NCBI GenBank assembly: GCA_964495085.1
Contig: CAZBUK010000025.1
Coordinates: 1 to 46,511, forward strand
Origin: CAZBUK01 sp964495085
Lineage (GTDB): Bacteria > Bacteroidota > Ignavibacteria > T3Sed10-11
Length of the DNA stretch: 46,511 nucleotides
Direction of reading: 5' to 3'
Shown: positions 25,822-34,276 of the stretch, one piece after another
Numbering within the stretch: position 1 is the first letter of the stretch
Layout of the letters: the number at the start of each line of letters is the position of its first letter
Made by a program: the position numbers and the translations under genes
The notes under the pieces: generated by a model
What the model was told of the DNA's origin: nothing
The model's input: the letters and a program-made list of their open reading frames with translations, nothing else
Databases searched by the model: none

Positions 25822-26238
25822 CTACGACTCCAGGTTTTTGTAGAGTGTTATGGTGCATTTTCCGTTGCGATAATCGTAAGATATGTTGTTCATCACTTTT
25901 TTTATAAGATGAATACCGAGTCCGCCCGACTTTCCCCGTTTGATATACGATTCGGTATCCACCTCTTTAACCTGCGTTATATCGAAAGGTTCGGGGGTGC
26001 GATTGTGCAGTCGTACGACGAACTGCCGGTCGCGGATATCGAGATCAATCGATATCTCGTCGGAACCCGTCGGTTGATATTTGACCAAGTTCGTGAAGAG
26101 TTCTTCGACTGCCAGCTGGACGGGAAAGAGAATCGTTTCTCCGAGATTGTTTTCAGCGACGAACTCCTCGATGAATGCAAATACTCGGGGAAGCGAACCG
26201 ATATTCCGATTGAAATTCCGCTCCTTGATGCTACTCAT
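25822..26238 (-). CDS. RsbW-like ATPase with degenerate G1 box
   Basis: A 138-residue GHKL-fold protein of the anti-sigma kinase family. The N box is E46-E-L-F-T-N50, and the G2 box GGLGIHLIKK (105-114) is intact. The G1 box, normally DxGxxF, reads HNRTPEPFD (78-86), so the ADP-binding aspartate and the glycine are both missing. This is common in some family members but questions kinase activity. It lies 43 nt after the phosphatase gene and 1 nt before the STAS gene. By context it should control the downstream antagonist; whether by phosphorylation or by binding alone is not clear. Confidence 0.87.
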   Translation of the reverse strand: MSSIKERNFNRNIGSLPRVFAFIEEFVAENNLGETILFPVQLAVEELFTNLVKYQPTGSDEISIDLDIRDRQFVVRLHNRTPEPFDITQVKEVDTESYIKRGKSGGLGIHLIKKVMNNISYDYRNGKCTITLYKNLES

Positions 26239-26281
26239 GGCTATCCGGAGATTGCTGTATGATTTTCCGCCGCTGCCGGTC

Positions 26282-27580
26282 TTACAGTCGTTTGAGCACG
26301 ACCAGGGTTACGTCGTCCATCGGGGGATTATCCCCGATATGTGTGTTAACCGTCTGCATTATAATCTCGAGGAGCTCTTCGGCGGAGCGGTCTCTGTTGG
26401 CGGCTATCAAGGACTGGAGGCGTGCATCGCCGAACTCGACATCTTCCTTATTCTTCGCTTCGGTCACCCCGTCGGAATAGACGACGAGCAGGTCGCCGGG
26501 ATTGACCGGTAGGGATTTTTCCGAATATGGAAGCGAGTCGAGCATCCCGAGTACGATGCTTCCCGTACTCAGTCGTTCGGGTTCGTTCTGAGAGGAAAAG
26601 AAGAAAGGCGTGTCGTGTCCCGCATTGGAGTAATGAATCTGGTTCGATTCACTATCGAGAATTCCGTAAAAACACGTGACGAAACGTTCGGAGCTGGTGC
26701 TTTCCATAAGCAACTTGTTTGATCGCTCCATACAATCTTTCGCCGAATCGGAAAACAGGGACTGGCCCCGGAGAGTGGCCTGGAGGTTCGCCATCAGAAG
26801 GGCTGCCGACAATCCTTTCCCGGCGACATCGGCGAGACAGAAGGCGAGGCGATGGTTGTCGATACGGATAAAGTCGTAATAATCGCCGCCGACAACTTGT
26901 GCCGAAACGCTTTTTCCCGCGATATCATAACCGGGTATTTGCGGAGCTTTTTCGGGAAGAAGATTATGCTGGATGGTCGCGGCAACCTGGATCTCCTGCC
27001 GCATTCGCGTGAATGCCTGCTCTTCCTCATACAGCCGGGCATTCTCGACAACTTGTGCAGACTGGACGCCGATGATGGCGAGCAGGCGCTGATCTTCGTC
27101 CGTGAATCCGCTCGCAGCCTTCTTATTATACACGGTCAGGATGCCGATCAGTTGGGATTTGGCGATCAGCGGCACGCAGAGGATTGAAGTAATGGCCTCG
27201 TCCCATTTAATACCCCTGAAGCGCTGATCGGTTTTGGTATCATTGATCAGCAGGGGTTTCTTATTGATGTGCATCCATCCGAGGAGGTTCTGATTCAAAT
27301 GAAAGGGCTGATGCTCGCTCGAACTGACCATCGTGCGTACGAGCGTTCTCATCGTGTCGTCGGATTTTTGATCGACAAGCGTGATAACACCCTGTTCGGC
27401 TACGACAGCTTTGAGCGACCGGCGGATGATCGTTTGCATGATCTCTTCCGAATTGTGAAGCGCGCCGATCGACCGTGCGAGGTCGTTCAGAATGGTGAGT
27501 TCCTCTACTGCGCGTTTGAGGCGAGAATTTTCCTCAATGAGCGTACGATTGACTCCGATGCCGGGGTCCTGAGGTGTCAT
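26282..27580 (-). CDS. GAF domain-containing SpoIIE/RsbU-type PP2C phosphatase
   Basis: A 432-residue cytoplasmic protein. A short N-terminal coiled-coil-like helix (17-40) leads into a GAF domain (about 42-185; ESNTVVYNKK-like core SQLIGILTVYN) for sensing a small ligand, followed by a PP2C-type SpoIIE phosphatase domain (about 205-432) with the metal-binding motifs GGDYYDF, LADVAGKGLSAALLMA and YSDGVTEAKN. It presumably dephosphorylates the STAS antagonist encoded downstream, thereby switching partner binding. First gene of the nine-gene minus-strand array; the promoter should lie in 27581-27837. The GAF ligand is unknown. Confidence 0.93.
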   Translation of the reverse strand: MTPQDPGIGVNRTLIEENSRLKRAVEELTILNDLARSIGALHNSEEIMQTIIRRSLKAVVAEQGVITLVDQKSDDTMRTLVRTMVSSSEHQPFHLNQNLLGWMHINKKPLLINDTKTDQRFRGIKWDEAITSILCVPLIAKSQLIGILTVYNKKAASGFTDEDQRLLAIIGVQSAQVVENARLYEEEQAFTRMRQEIQVAATIQHNLLPEKAPQIPGYDIAGKSVSAQVVGGDYYDFIRIDNHRLAFCLADVAGKGLSAALLMANLQATLRGQSLFSDSAKDCMERSNKLLMESTSSERFVTCFYGILDSESNQIHYSNAGHDTPFFFSSQNEPERLSTGSIVLGMLDSLPYSEKSLPVNPGDLLVVYSDGVTEAKNKEDVEFGDARLQSLIAANRDRSAEELLEIIMQTVNTHIGDNPPMDDVTLVVLKRL

Positions 27581-27837
27581 ATCTTCGCTCCGGGAAATGA
27601 AACGACAGAAATGGTTCGGTTAATGGTTCCTCCATGAGTACCTTCGAAATTAAACATAGCAGAACTTAAAAGCAACATGATTTAAGGATAAATAAAGCCG
27701 ACCGTGAAAGCGAATGAATCCATCGATGATTGTCGATCTGAATGCGGGTGAGATTTGCCGGACTGGATTCTTATCCGTGAGACATTGACGTCCCGGTAAT
27801 TCGGACTATCATCCGGTTCGGGAATGTCCGCCTTCTG

Positions 27838-28188
27838 TCAGTTATAACAATGATTGCGCAGCAGCAGGATCGATTGCACCTTGCTCGTTATCACGCGGTT
27901 GCCGAACTCAATGCATAGTCCGCGCGCCGCAATTAATCCGATATGAATCATACTGCTTCCCAGCGTACAGCCATGGATCGGAAGAATGACAGGAGAGATT
28001 CTGCGGGTATCGAACCATCCGCCCGAAACGGTGTAGAGATTATCTCCGAGCGCTCTGATCTCGTACGTCGAATTCATCGTCCTGACATAGCATATATCGC
28101 CCCGGTGGATCTGGGATTTCAGAACCGCCGGCGTCCGGGAGGTGAATCGCATGAATGAATTAAGAGAATAATCGTCCCGATCCATCAT
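27838..28188 (-). CDS. Small uncharacterised protein
   Basis: A 116-residue protein. The stretch from about residue 30 (IRALGDNLYTVSGGWFD, then ISPVILPIHGCTLGSSMI and GLCIEFGNRVITSKVQSI) has the balanced, beta-rich composition of a real small domain, and it resembles a type of small bacterial protein seen as hypothetical in other genomes, though I cannot name a family. No signal peptide or transmembrane segment. The first 35 residues are less convincing, and translation might begin at a later Met (residue 39, MNSTYEI). It lies 257 nt upstream of the phosphatase gene on the same strand, so it may belong to a separate transcript. Confidence 0.6.
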   Translation of the reverse strand: MMDRDDYSLNSFMRFTSRTPAVLKSQIHRGDICYVRTMNSTYEIRALGDNLYTVSGGWFDTRRISPVILPIHGCTLGSSMIHIGLIAARGLCIEFGNRVITSKVQSILLLRNHCYN

Positions 28189-28454
28189 TTTCTATCCGTA
28201 TGTAACAGAGCACGCGGGTGCATCGATCGATTTCCTGGATCCATCTCTACGTACCAAAACCTTTTTTCTCCTCTACATGGATGACTCTTTTGCCGGACCT
28301 GCTCTATACCGGCGGGCTCCTACCTATAATACGTAATTTACATGCCAAATGGGTCGACCGATCGGAGTCGATTTTGAAATTCAATTTCCGAATCTATCGA
28401 TCAACTTCCGGAATTCCGGTCCGTCGCGTATAAAATCCCACGTGGAGACAACTT

Positions 28455-28751
28455 TCAGAACAGTGTAACGCCGTCAACGTACTCCATGTCGATAAACCGT
28501 TTCCCTTCATGCTCGCCGATTAAATGGATGCTGCAGATACTCGGATGGTTGAGACTTGCAGCCGCGCGCGCGTCTTGAAGAAACCGCTCTTGGCCGGCGG
28601 ACCGCGTCGGGAAATGCGGAAGGAGAAACTTCAGTGCGACGATCCGCTTCAGCAATGTGTCTTCCGCTTTATAGACGACGCCCATGTCGCCGCGGCCGAT
28701 CTCCCCGAGTATTCTGTAGTGGAGTACTATGTCCCCGCCCGAGTAGCTCAT
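28455..28751 (-). pseudogene. Truncated Hanks-type Ser/Thr protein kinase (N-lobe only)
   Basis: A 98-codon frame that begins as a normal kinase N-lobe: glycine loop GEIGRGDMG (16-24), the invariant lysine K41 in VALKFL, and MEYVDGVTL at the hinge. The alpha-C glutamate position appears to be an aspartate (FLQDARAA, D60). The frame stops right after the hinge, so HRD, DFG and the whole C-lobe (about 170 residues) are missing, and no continuation is visible in the 265 nt downstream in any frame. It is 35 nt downstream of the ABM-domain gene. Most likely a remnant, although a regulatory N-lobe fragment cannot be ruled out. Confidence 0.75.
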
Positions 28752-28786
28752 GCGTCATCGTTCGTCCGGATGGAAGCAGATCGAGA

Positions 28787-29545
28787 TCAGGAGAAGTTCT
28801 TGCCGGTAACGACCGAGTAGTGCTTCACCGTCATATCGTCGCTCGTTATCACGTTATCGTTCTGAGACCGTTTCAGCTTCACTTTCCATTGATAGAGGTC
28901 GGAAAAAGTGTGCTCGAGCTTCCTGACGAGCAATTCGAACAGACCGCTCCGTTCGTACTCGAGCGCATCTTCTTCGCTGTTCCAGATCGTCAGCGAGAAT
29001 GCTTCCGACGTTTCCCGGACGTTCTCTATCAGGCATACGAAGCGGCATCCCTTGACCTTTCTGAGCGTAGGGATGACTTCCGATTTATAGAGTGATCTCA
29101 ACTCGTCGAGCTTGTGCGGCTTGATACGGGCGGAAACCAGTCTCAGGTGCATCGATGAGGGGAGGGAATTCAATTCAGAGTCGCCGCTGGTATCCTGAAT
29201 GACCTCATAGGTCTCTATCTGCGGTTGGTCCGGAACGGGTTGGTATTCGAGGGTAAGATCTTTCGAGAGCTGCATCTTCCACTCGGAGGAATCCTCGAGG
29301 TAGGGTTGCACCCGGTCGAGGAGACGCTCGAACGTCTCGCTGCGGGTGTACGCTTCAGCCGCTTCCTTCGTGCGCCAGAGGGTCATCGAGACGAATTCGT
29401 TCTCGTACTGAGAGCCTTTGATGAGCGTCGCGTACCTGCACCCCTCGGTTTCCTGTAACGCGGGGATAATCTCGCGATCATAGACGCGGATGAGTGCATC
29501 CTTGAGGCCCGTCTTTACCTGCATATGCAAAAAACGTACGAACAT
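28787..29545 (-). CDS. Tandem ABM (antibiotic biosynthesis monooxygenase) domain protein
   Basis: A 252-residue protein with two ABM/dimeric alpha-beta barrel-like domains, roughly 1-95 and 128-225. Both show the family pattern: R-x-L at the start (MFVRFLHMQVKTG and MHLRLVSARIKPH), the E-G-C-R segment (ETEGCRYATLI and KVKGCRFVCLI), and a W after the next strand (MTLWRTKEAAEAY and LTIWNSEEDALEY). Dimeric ABM proteins are monooxygenases or heme/quinone-binding proteins; an internal duplication may mimic a dimer. A strong GGAGG precedes the ATG. The truncated kinase follows immediately, suggesting that a kinase with ABM context once lay here. Substrate unknown. Confidence 0.8.
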   Translation of the reverse strand: MFVRFLHMQVKTGLKDALIRVYDREIIPALQETEGCRYATLIKGSQYENEFVSMTLWRTKEAAEAYTRSETFERLLDRVQPYLEDSSEWKMQLSKDLTLEYQPVPDQPQIETYEVIQDTSGDSELNSLPSSMHLRLVSARIKPHKLDELRSLYKSEVIPTLRKVKGCRFVCLIENVRETSEAFSLTIWNSEEDALEYERSGLFELLVRKLEHTFSDLYQWKVKLKRSQNDNVITSDDMTVKHYSVVTGKNFS

Positions 29546-30087
29546 ACGTCACCCTCCGGTTAATGATCCTCAAAGTCTGGTTCGATCGATAACGATCTGT
29601 TTCGTTGACGCTGTAAAAGCGACGATCACGCTCCTGTATCTTCCAATACGACTACACCCTGTTCCGGGCAAAACCCCGGAGCGACTTTTAAGCGAAAATA
29701 ATATGTAAGACGAATATCAGAAACAACCTGAAGATGCCGGCATGTTCTACCGGCGGACGACCGGATCCGGCGACTCCCGGTATTGTGTCGACCCGGCGTA
29801 CCGGTTCCCTATATAAAAACCTCCCGGATGGATTCTGGGATTATATAAAATCCCGCACTGAATATCAAGTAAAGTCGATTCCCTGTTGATAATATGCTGA
29901 TACATGGTTAATTTACGAATCCGGTATGGAATTCGGTACCCGTACATCATACCGCAATGGGTCGAACTACTTCCCGATGTGTCGCAGCCGGTAACATGCA
30001 TGCTCCCATCCGGCGGACGACGGTGGATTCCGGTATCAGGGGACACGGCTCATCACAGCTTATTCCTCATATAATAGACAGAGATGC
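29546..30087. other. Intergenic region with no recognisable gene
   Basis: 542 nt between the divergent ABM-domain gene (minus) and the GH130 gene (plus). It should hold both promoters. A short stem (tccggg/cccgga, near 29652-29670) and scattered ccggcggacgac copies at 29750 and 30009 are visible but unremarkable. Open frames on either strand lack family features. I see no RNA gene. Confidence 0.5.
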
Positions 30088-31539
30088 ATGAATCTCCAAA
30101 GACTCGATCTCGTAATTCAACCCGATAATAGACGCGTTTTGCTGCGCCCGTTCGTGCAGAAATCGAACCAGCGGAACCAGAATATTATCAACCGGGTATT
30201 CACCCTGTCGGAGGAAGAAGCGGAGACGGCGCTTCATGGAGTTCGAGGGGAATTCGGCAGCCGGCACCGGTTTCTGGAACCGGCATTTCTCAAACACTGC
30301 GAGCTGATCGCCGATCTGCTCCCTCCCGAAAGATCGCTCTCGCGAACCCGAAAGTTGCTGATCGGCTCGATCTTCACATGCGAATATGCAGTGGAATCGG
30401 CGGCGCTGTTTAATCCGTCGATCGTCCCGCATCCGGATCAGGCCGGACTCGCCGACGGTGAGCTGAGGTTTATATTGAGTCTCCGGGCGACGGGCGAAGG
30501 ACACATTTCATCGATCGAGTTCAGGAGCGGAATCATCGACACCTCGGGCTACGTTCATTTAGAACCGGCCGGACAATTCGTGACATCACCGGAAATCGTA
30601 TCGGATCCATCCTACGATAAATCCCTCTTTAAAAAGAAAATCGATTACCTGGATAATTCGCCCGGCCATTCCGGGAAAATCCTCGGATCGCTCCCCGGTC
30701 GGTTTACCAGATCACAACTCAACAATGCCTTCGCAGAATTCATGCGCACAACAGGCCGGCCGGGCAGGGAACTCCAGCGCGTGGTCGACGATATAAAATG
30801 GATCGCCGATTCGAATTATGAAGTCTGCTTTTCATCCGAACTTCCGGTCTCCGAGCGTATACTCTTTCCGGTTTCTGCGAATGAGAGCAACGGGATCGAA
30901 GATGCCCGGTTCGTCCGCTTCACCGGAGACGACGGCTCGACCGTCTATTACGCCACCTATACCGCGTACAACGGACATGTCATACACCCGCAGCTCCTGG
31001 AGACGACGGATTTTATTCGATTCAAAATCGGCACGCTGACGGGCAGAGACGTGCAGAATAAGGGAATGGCGCTCTTTCCCAGAAAAATTAACGGTTCGTA
31101 TGCGATGGTCTCCCGTCAGGACGGTGAACAACTTTACCTCATGTACTCCGACGACGTGTATACCTGGAACAATCCCGTTCTCCTCTATGCACCGAAAGCT
31201 GTATGGGAAGTTATGCAGATAGGCAATTGCGGCTCTCCGATAGAGACCGACCGCGGCTGGCTGCTGCTGACGCATGGCGTGGGACCCGTCCGGAAATACT
31301 GTATCGGCGCAATACTTTTAGATAAGGATGACCCCTCAAAGGTCAGGGGATGGCTGCGCGAACCGTTGCTGGCACCCGATGCATCGGAACGCGAAGGATA
31401 TGTGCCGAACGTGGTGTATACCTGCGGCGCTCTCCAACATGCAGGATGGCTCATCGTTCCGTACGCCATGTCCGATTATGCTTCGAGCTTCGCCCGCGTC
31501 AGGATCGATGAGGTGCTGAACTCAATGGAGCCGCTCTAA
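30088..31539 (+). CDS. Glycoside hydrolase family 130 (mannoside phosphorylase-type) protein
   Basis: A 483-residue five-bladed propeller enzyme of family GH130, whose members mainly phosphorolyse or hydrolyse beta-mannosides. The family motif with the general acid is seen as GIEDARFVRF with D272. The later motifs NCGSPIETDRGWLLLTHGVG and a Tyr in GYVPNVVYTCG are also typical. The N-terminal 180 residues are an additional helical region found in longer GH130 proteins. No signal peptide, so the enzyme is cytoplasmic. It precedes the glycosylase gene by 6 nt and is probably co-translated. Substrate (mannan versus N-glycan-derived mannosides) and phosphorylase versus hydrolase activity cannot be told. 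Confidence 0.88.
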   Translation: MNLQRLDLVIQPDNRRVLLRPFVQKSNQRNQNIINRVFTLSEEEAETALHGVRGEFGSRHRFLEPAFLKHCELIADLLPPERSLSRTRKLLIGSIFTCEYAVESAALFNPSIVPHPDQAGLADGELRFILSLRATGEGHISSIEFRSGIIDTSGYVHLEPAGQFVTSPEIVSDPSYDKSLFKKKIDYLDNSPGHSGKILGSLPGRFTRSQLNNAFAEFMRTTGRPGRELQRVVDDIKWIADSNYEVCFSSELPVSERILFPVSANESNGIEDARFVRFTGDDGSTVYYATYTAYNGHVIHPQLLETTDFIRFKIGTLTGRDVQNKGMALFPRKINGSYAMVSRQDGEQLYLMYSDDVYTWNNPVLLYAPKAVWEVMQIGNCGSPIETDRGWLLLTHGVGPVRKYCIGAILLDKDDPSKVRGWLREPLLAPDASEREGYVPNVVYTCGALQHAGWLIVPYAMSDYASSFARVRIDEVLNSMEPL

Positions 31540-31545
31540 CGTACG

Positions 31546-32448
31546 ATGTTGCTCACGGTCAAAACCCCGCACCCTTTCTCGTTCGGCTCAACGGTCCGTT
31601 CGCACGGATGGTGTATGCTTGAACCGTTCTCGCTTGCCGAGAATCCGACGGTACTCTCTTACTCGATGACGGTCGACGGAATACCCGCGGATATATCGAT
31701 TACAGAACGCGACGAAGGAGTTCTGTCCGTGATTGTCCGGCATGCCGGCTCCGTACAAACCGTAAACAGATCCCGCATCAGAGAAGCCGTCCGATATATG
31801 CTGCGGCTCGACGAATCGTACGATGAGTTGTACAGAATCGCAGTAAAAGATCAGGAGCTCCGGTGGATACGCAAGGTTGCAGCCGGAAGAATGCTTCGGA
31901 GCGCGACGCTGTATGAAGACATTATAAAGATGATCGCGACAACCAATTGTTCTTGGGCGCTGACCACCGCGATGGTCGGGAATATCTGTCGCGCACTGGG
32001 AAACGAAACCCCGTCGGGTAAACGAACGTTTCCCGGACCGGAGGTTCTCGCCGCTCAGACCGAGAAATTCATCCGCTCGGAAATACGGGCGGGATATCGT
32101 GCACCGTACATGCTGGAAGTGTCTCAGGCTATCGCCTCCGGGAAGGTCGATCCGATTGATTTCCTATCCGACGGATATTCAGCGGAAGAGCTGTACTTGA
32201 AGCTGACCGAGCTCAAAGGCATCGGACCTTATGCCGCCGAGAATCTGCTCAAGCTGATCGGCCATTACGATCACCTAGGTCTAGATAGCTGGTCGCGTAA
32301 AAAATATTCTCAGATTCACCGGAAAGGCAGAAAGGTAGGAGATCGGACGATTGTAAATCATTACCGGCGGTTCGGAAAATGGTCGGGATTGATCTTCTGG
32401 CTCGAAATGACGCGTGAATGGTACTTTGAGAAATTCCCTCTGGATTAG
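31546..32448 (+). CDS. HhH-GPD family DNA glycosylase-like protein (AlkA/OGG1 type)
   Basis: A 300-residue member of the helix-hairpin-helix base-excision repair superfamily. The HhH element LKGIGPYAAENLLKLIG spans about 222-238 and the catalytic aspartate is D247 in HLGLDSWSRKKY. The lysine used by bifunctional glycosylase/lyases (at the T-K position of the OGG1 hairpin) is replaced by tyrosine (GPYAA), so a monofunctional enzyme is expected. No iron-sulfur cysteines occur at the C-terminus, which reads FGKWSGLIFWLEMTREWYFE, a known subfamily signature. The N-terminal AlkA-like domain (1-110) is present. The gene follows the GH130 gene by 6 nt; a link between the two functions is not evident. 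Confidence 0.82.
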   Translation: MLLTVKTPHPFSFGSTVRSHGWCMLEPFSLAENPTVLSYSMTVDGIPADISITERDEGVLSVIVRHAGSVQTVNRSRIREAVRYMLRLDESYDELYRIAVKDQELRWIRKVAAGRMLRSATLYEDIIKMIATTNCSWALTTAMVGNICRALGNETPSGKRTFPGPEVLAAQTEKFIRSEIRAGYRAPYMLEVSQAIASGKVDPIDFLSDGYSAEELYLKLTELKGIGPYAAENLLKLIGHYDHLGLDSWSRKKYSQIHRKGRKVGDRTIVNHYRRFGKWSGLIFWLEMTREWYFEKFPLD

Positions 32449-32497
32449 TGCACCCCTTCGTCTTTCGCACTCACTATCGATTCGAACTGCAGACGGA

Positions 32498-33193
32498 TTA
32501 TCCGGTCCGTGGCTTTCCCCGCCGGTAACTTCTGATCGCATCCTCCGAACCTTCTGCGTAAAGGTCCGACATACGGTTGGGCGATTCGGTACTGTAGAGA
32601 TAGGTCGGGAACTCGACCCGGCGGACAGCATATTTCTCCCCCGCGCGTTTCATAAAATCAAAATCCTCGGCGTATTCGAGCTCGCGGAATCCGCCGAGGG
32701 AATTGAATACCGAAATCTTACCGAACAACGTCCCCGATACGAAACACTCGGAGAGGTGAATTTTATGTCCGGGCCGCTCCATATCCGGCACATACTGTTT
32801 CTCCTCCGGTCCGCGGACAACCAATCCACCCCAGATAATATCGGCCTCCGGGTATCGCAGCATATAATCGACACGAGCTCCGATATGTGTCGGAGCGTAC
32901 TCGTCGTCGTCATCGATAAAAGCGAAGTAGATGCCTTTCGCATCCCGGATGCCGTTATTGCGGCTGCGCGAAAGTCCGCTGTTCGACTGGTTGATCAGGC
33001 GGATCCGCTCATCCCTCTCCGAATATTTCCGTACAACTGCATCGGTGTTATCGGCGCTCCCGTCGTTGACGACGATAAGTTCCCAGTCGCGGTATGTCTG
33101 GGCGAGAACGGATTCGATTGCTGCCCCGGCGAGGTTCGCCCGGTTAAAAGTACAGAGCACCACCGACACCCGGGGGAGTGATTTCGAGTTCAT
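32498..33193 (-). CDS. Glycosyltransferase family 2
   Basis: A 231-residue GT-A fold glycosyltransferase. Family 2 landmarks: start PRVSVVLCTFNRA (7-19), VVNDGSADNTD (41-51) with the nucleotide-binding D44, and the metal-binding DxD in FIDDDDEY (92-99). The protein ends in a basic tail and lacks transmembrane segments. It probably transfers a sugar to a cell-surface polysaccharide or glycolipid; the acceptor cannot be predicted. A GGAAAC sequence precedes the ATG. It is convergent with the glycosylase gene and divergent from the helicase gene, so it is transcribed alone. Confidence 0.92.
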   Translation of the reverse strand: MNSKSLPRVSVVLCTFNRANLAGAAIESVLAQTYRDWELIVVNDGSADNTDAVVRKYSERDERIRLINQSNSGLSRSRNNGIRDAKGIYFAFIDDDDEYAPTHIGARVDYMLRYPEADIIWGGLVVRGPEEKQYVPDMERPGHKIHLSECFVSGTLFGKISVFNSLGGFRELEYAEDFDFMKRAGEKYAVRRVEFPTYLYSTESPNRMSDLYAEGSEDAIRSYRRGKPRTG

Positions 33194-33286
33194 ATTGTTT
33201 CCGGTTTTTGTATATTAACATTCGATCAGCCGGACCGGTTCGTAACCGTTACCGCAGGACTTTACCGCTCAGCAATTCCGGGATAT

Positions 33287-34276
33287 ATGAAGAAATATAC
33301 GCTTAAAAAATCTGTTTTTCAGAAACAACCGGAGACAGTGTCCGACCGCAGATTTCTGGTCGATTACCGGAGCGAGCTCAATCCCGCTCAATATGATGCG
33401 GTTACGTCCGTCAACGGTCCCTATCTGATCGTTGCGGGGGCGGGCACGGGTAAGACGCGGACCATTGTCTTCAGAGTGTCGTATCTCGTCGAACTCGGCG
33501 TGAAGCCCGAATCGATTCTCCTGCTCACGTTTACCCGGCGGTCGGCTCAGGAGATGCTGCGCAGGGCTTCAGCATTGCTCGATTCGAGGTGCGAGAAAGT
33601 GTCGGGAGGCACGTTCCACTCATTCGCAAACATGACGCTGCGAAGGTATGCCCCATTGATAGGCTTCGATCCCGCGTTCACGATACTCGATCAGGCAGAT
33701 GCGGAGGATGTCGTCAATCTTCTCAGGACGCAGATGAAGCTCGACGCGGGCAAACGCCGCTTCCCGAAAAAACAATTACTCTTCACCGTATTCTCCCGCT
33801 CGGTGAATACCATGGAATCAGTCGAGGATATACTGAAAACCGACTATCCGCAGTATGAGAAGGAGCTGGAATCAATACTGAAGCTGTACGGAATATACAC
33901 CGATTACAAGCGGCAACACAATCTGATGGATTACGACGATCTGCTCATCCATCTCAGGACACTCCTGACTTCGAAGGATAAAACCAGACGAGAGATATCG
34001 CAAAGATACTCGTATATTATGGTCGACGAATTTCAGGATACCAACAGGATCCAGGCGGAGATCGCCGATCTGCTTGCTTCCGTCAACAGAAATCTGATGG
34101 TCGTCGGCGACGATTCGCAGTCGATCTATTCCTTCCGCGGCGCGACAGTCCGGAATATACTCGACTTCCCCGAAAGATATGCGGATTGTAAAGTCATCAC
34201 CCTTGAACAAAATTACCGCAGCACCCAACCGATACTTGACGTCGCTAATGAAATCCTCAAACGCGGACGGGAATAA
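33287..34276 (+). CDS. UvrD/Rep-type superfamily 1A helicase, truncated (lacks the C-terminal half)
   Basis: A 329-residue protein matching the first half of UvrD-like helicases (usually 650-750 residues). Visible motifs: Q-motif region LNPAQYDAV (31-39), Walker A GAGTGKT (51-57), Ia TFTRRSAQEM, Ib GTFHSFANMTLRRY, II VDEFQDTN (about 246), III VGDDSQSIYSFRGA, and IV EQNYRS (about 306). Domains 1A and 1B are therefore complete, but motifs V and VI and the 2A/2B domains are absent. The stop codon overlaps the pdxH start (TAATG). Without domain 2A, ATP hydrolysis and unwinding cannot be normal, so this is either a decay product or a repurposed ATPase fragment. The gene start follows a GGGA-type site. 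Confidence 0.85.
   Translation: MKKYTLKKSVFQKQPETVSDRRFLVDYRSELNPAQYDAVTSVNGPYLIVAGAGTGKTRTIVFRVSYLVELGVKPESILLLTFTRRSAQEMLRRASALLDSRCEKVSGGTFHSFANMTLRRYAPLIGFDPAFTILDQADAEDVVNLLRTQMKLDAGKRRFPKKQLLFTVFSRSVNTMESVEDILKTDYPQYEKELESILKLYGIYTDYKRQHNLMDYDDLLIHLRTLLTSKDKTRREISQRYSYIMVDEFQDTNRIQAEIADLLASVNRNLMVVGDDSQSIYSFRGATVRNILDFPERYADCKVITLEQNYRSTQPILDVANEILKRGRE

Noticed and set aside
29747..30046. 99-codon minus-strand frame in the 29.5-30.1 kb gap
   Set aside because: Composition unlike neighbouring proteins, no ribosome-binding site and no recognisable motif.
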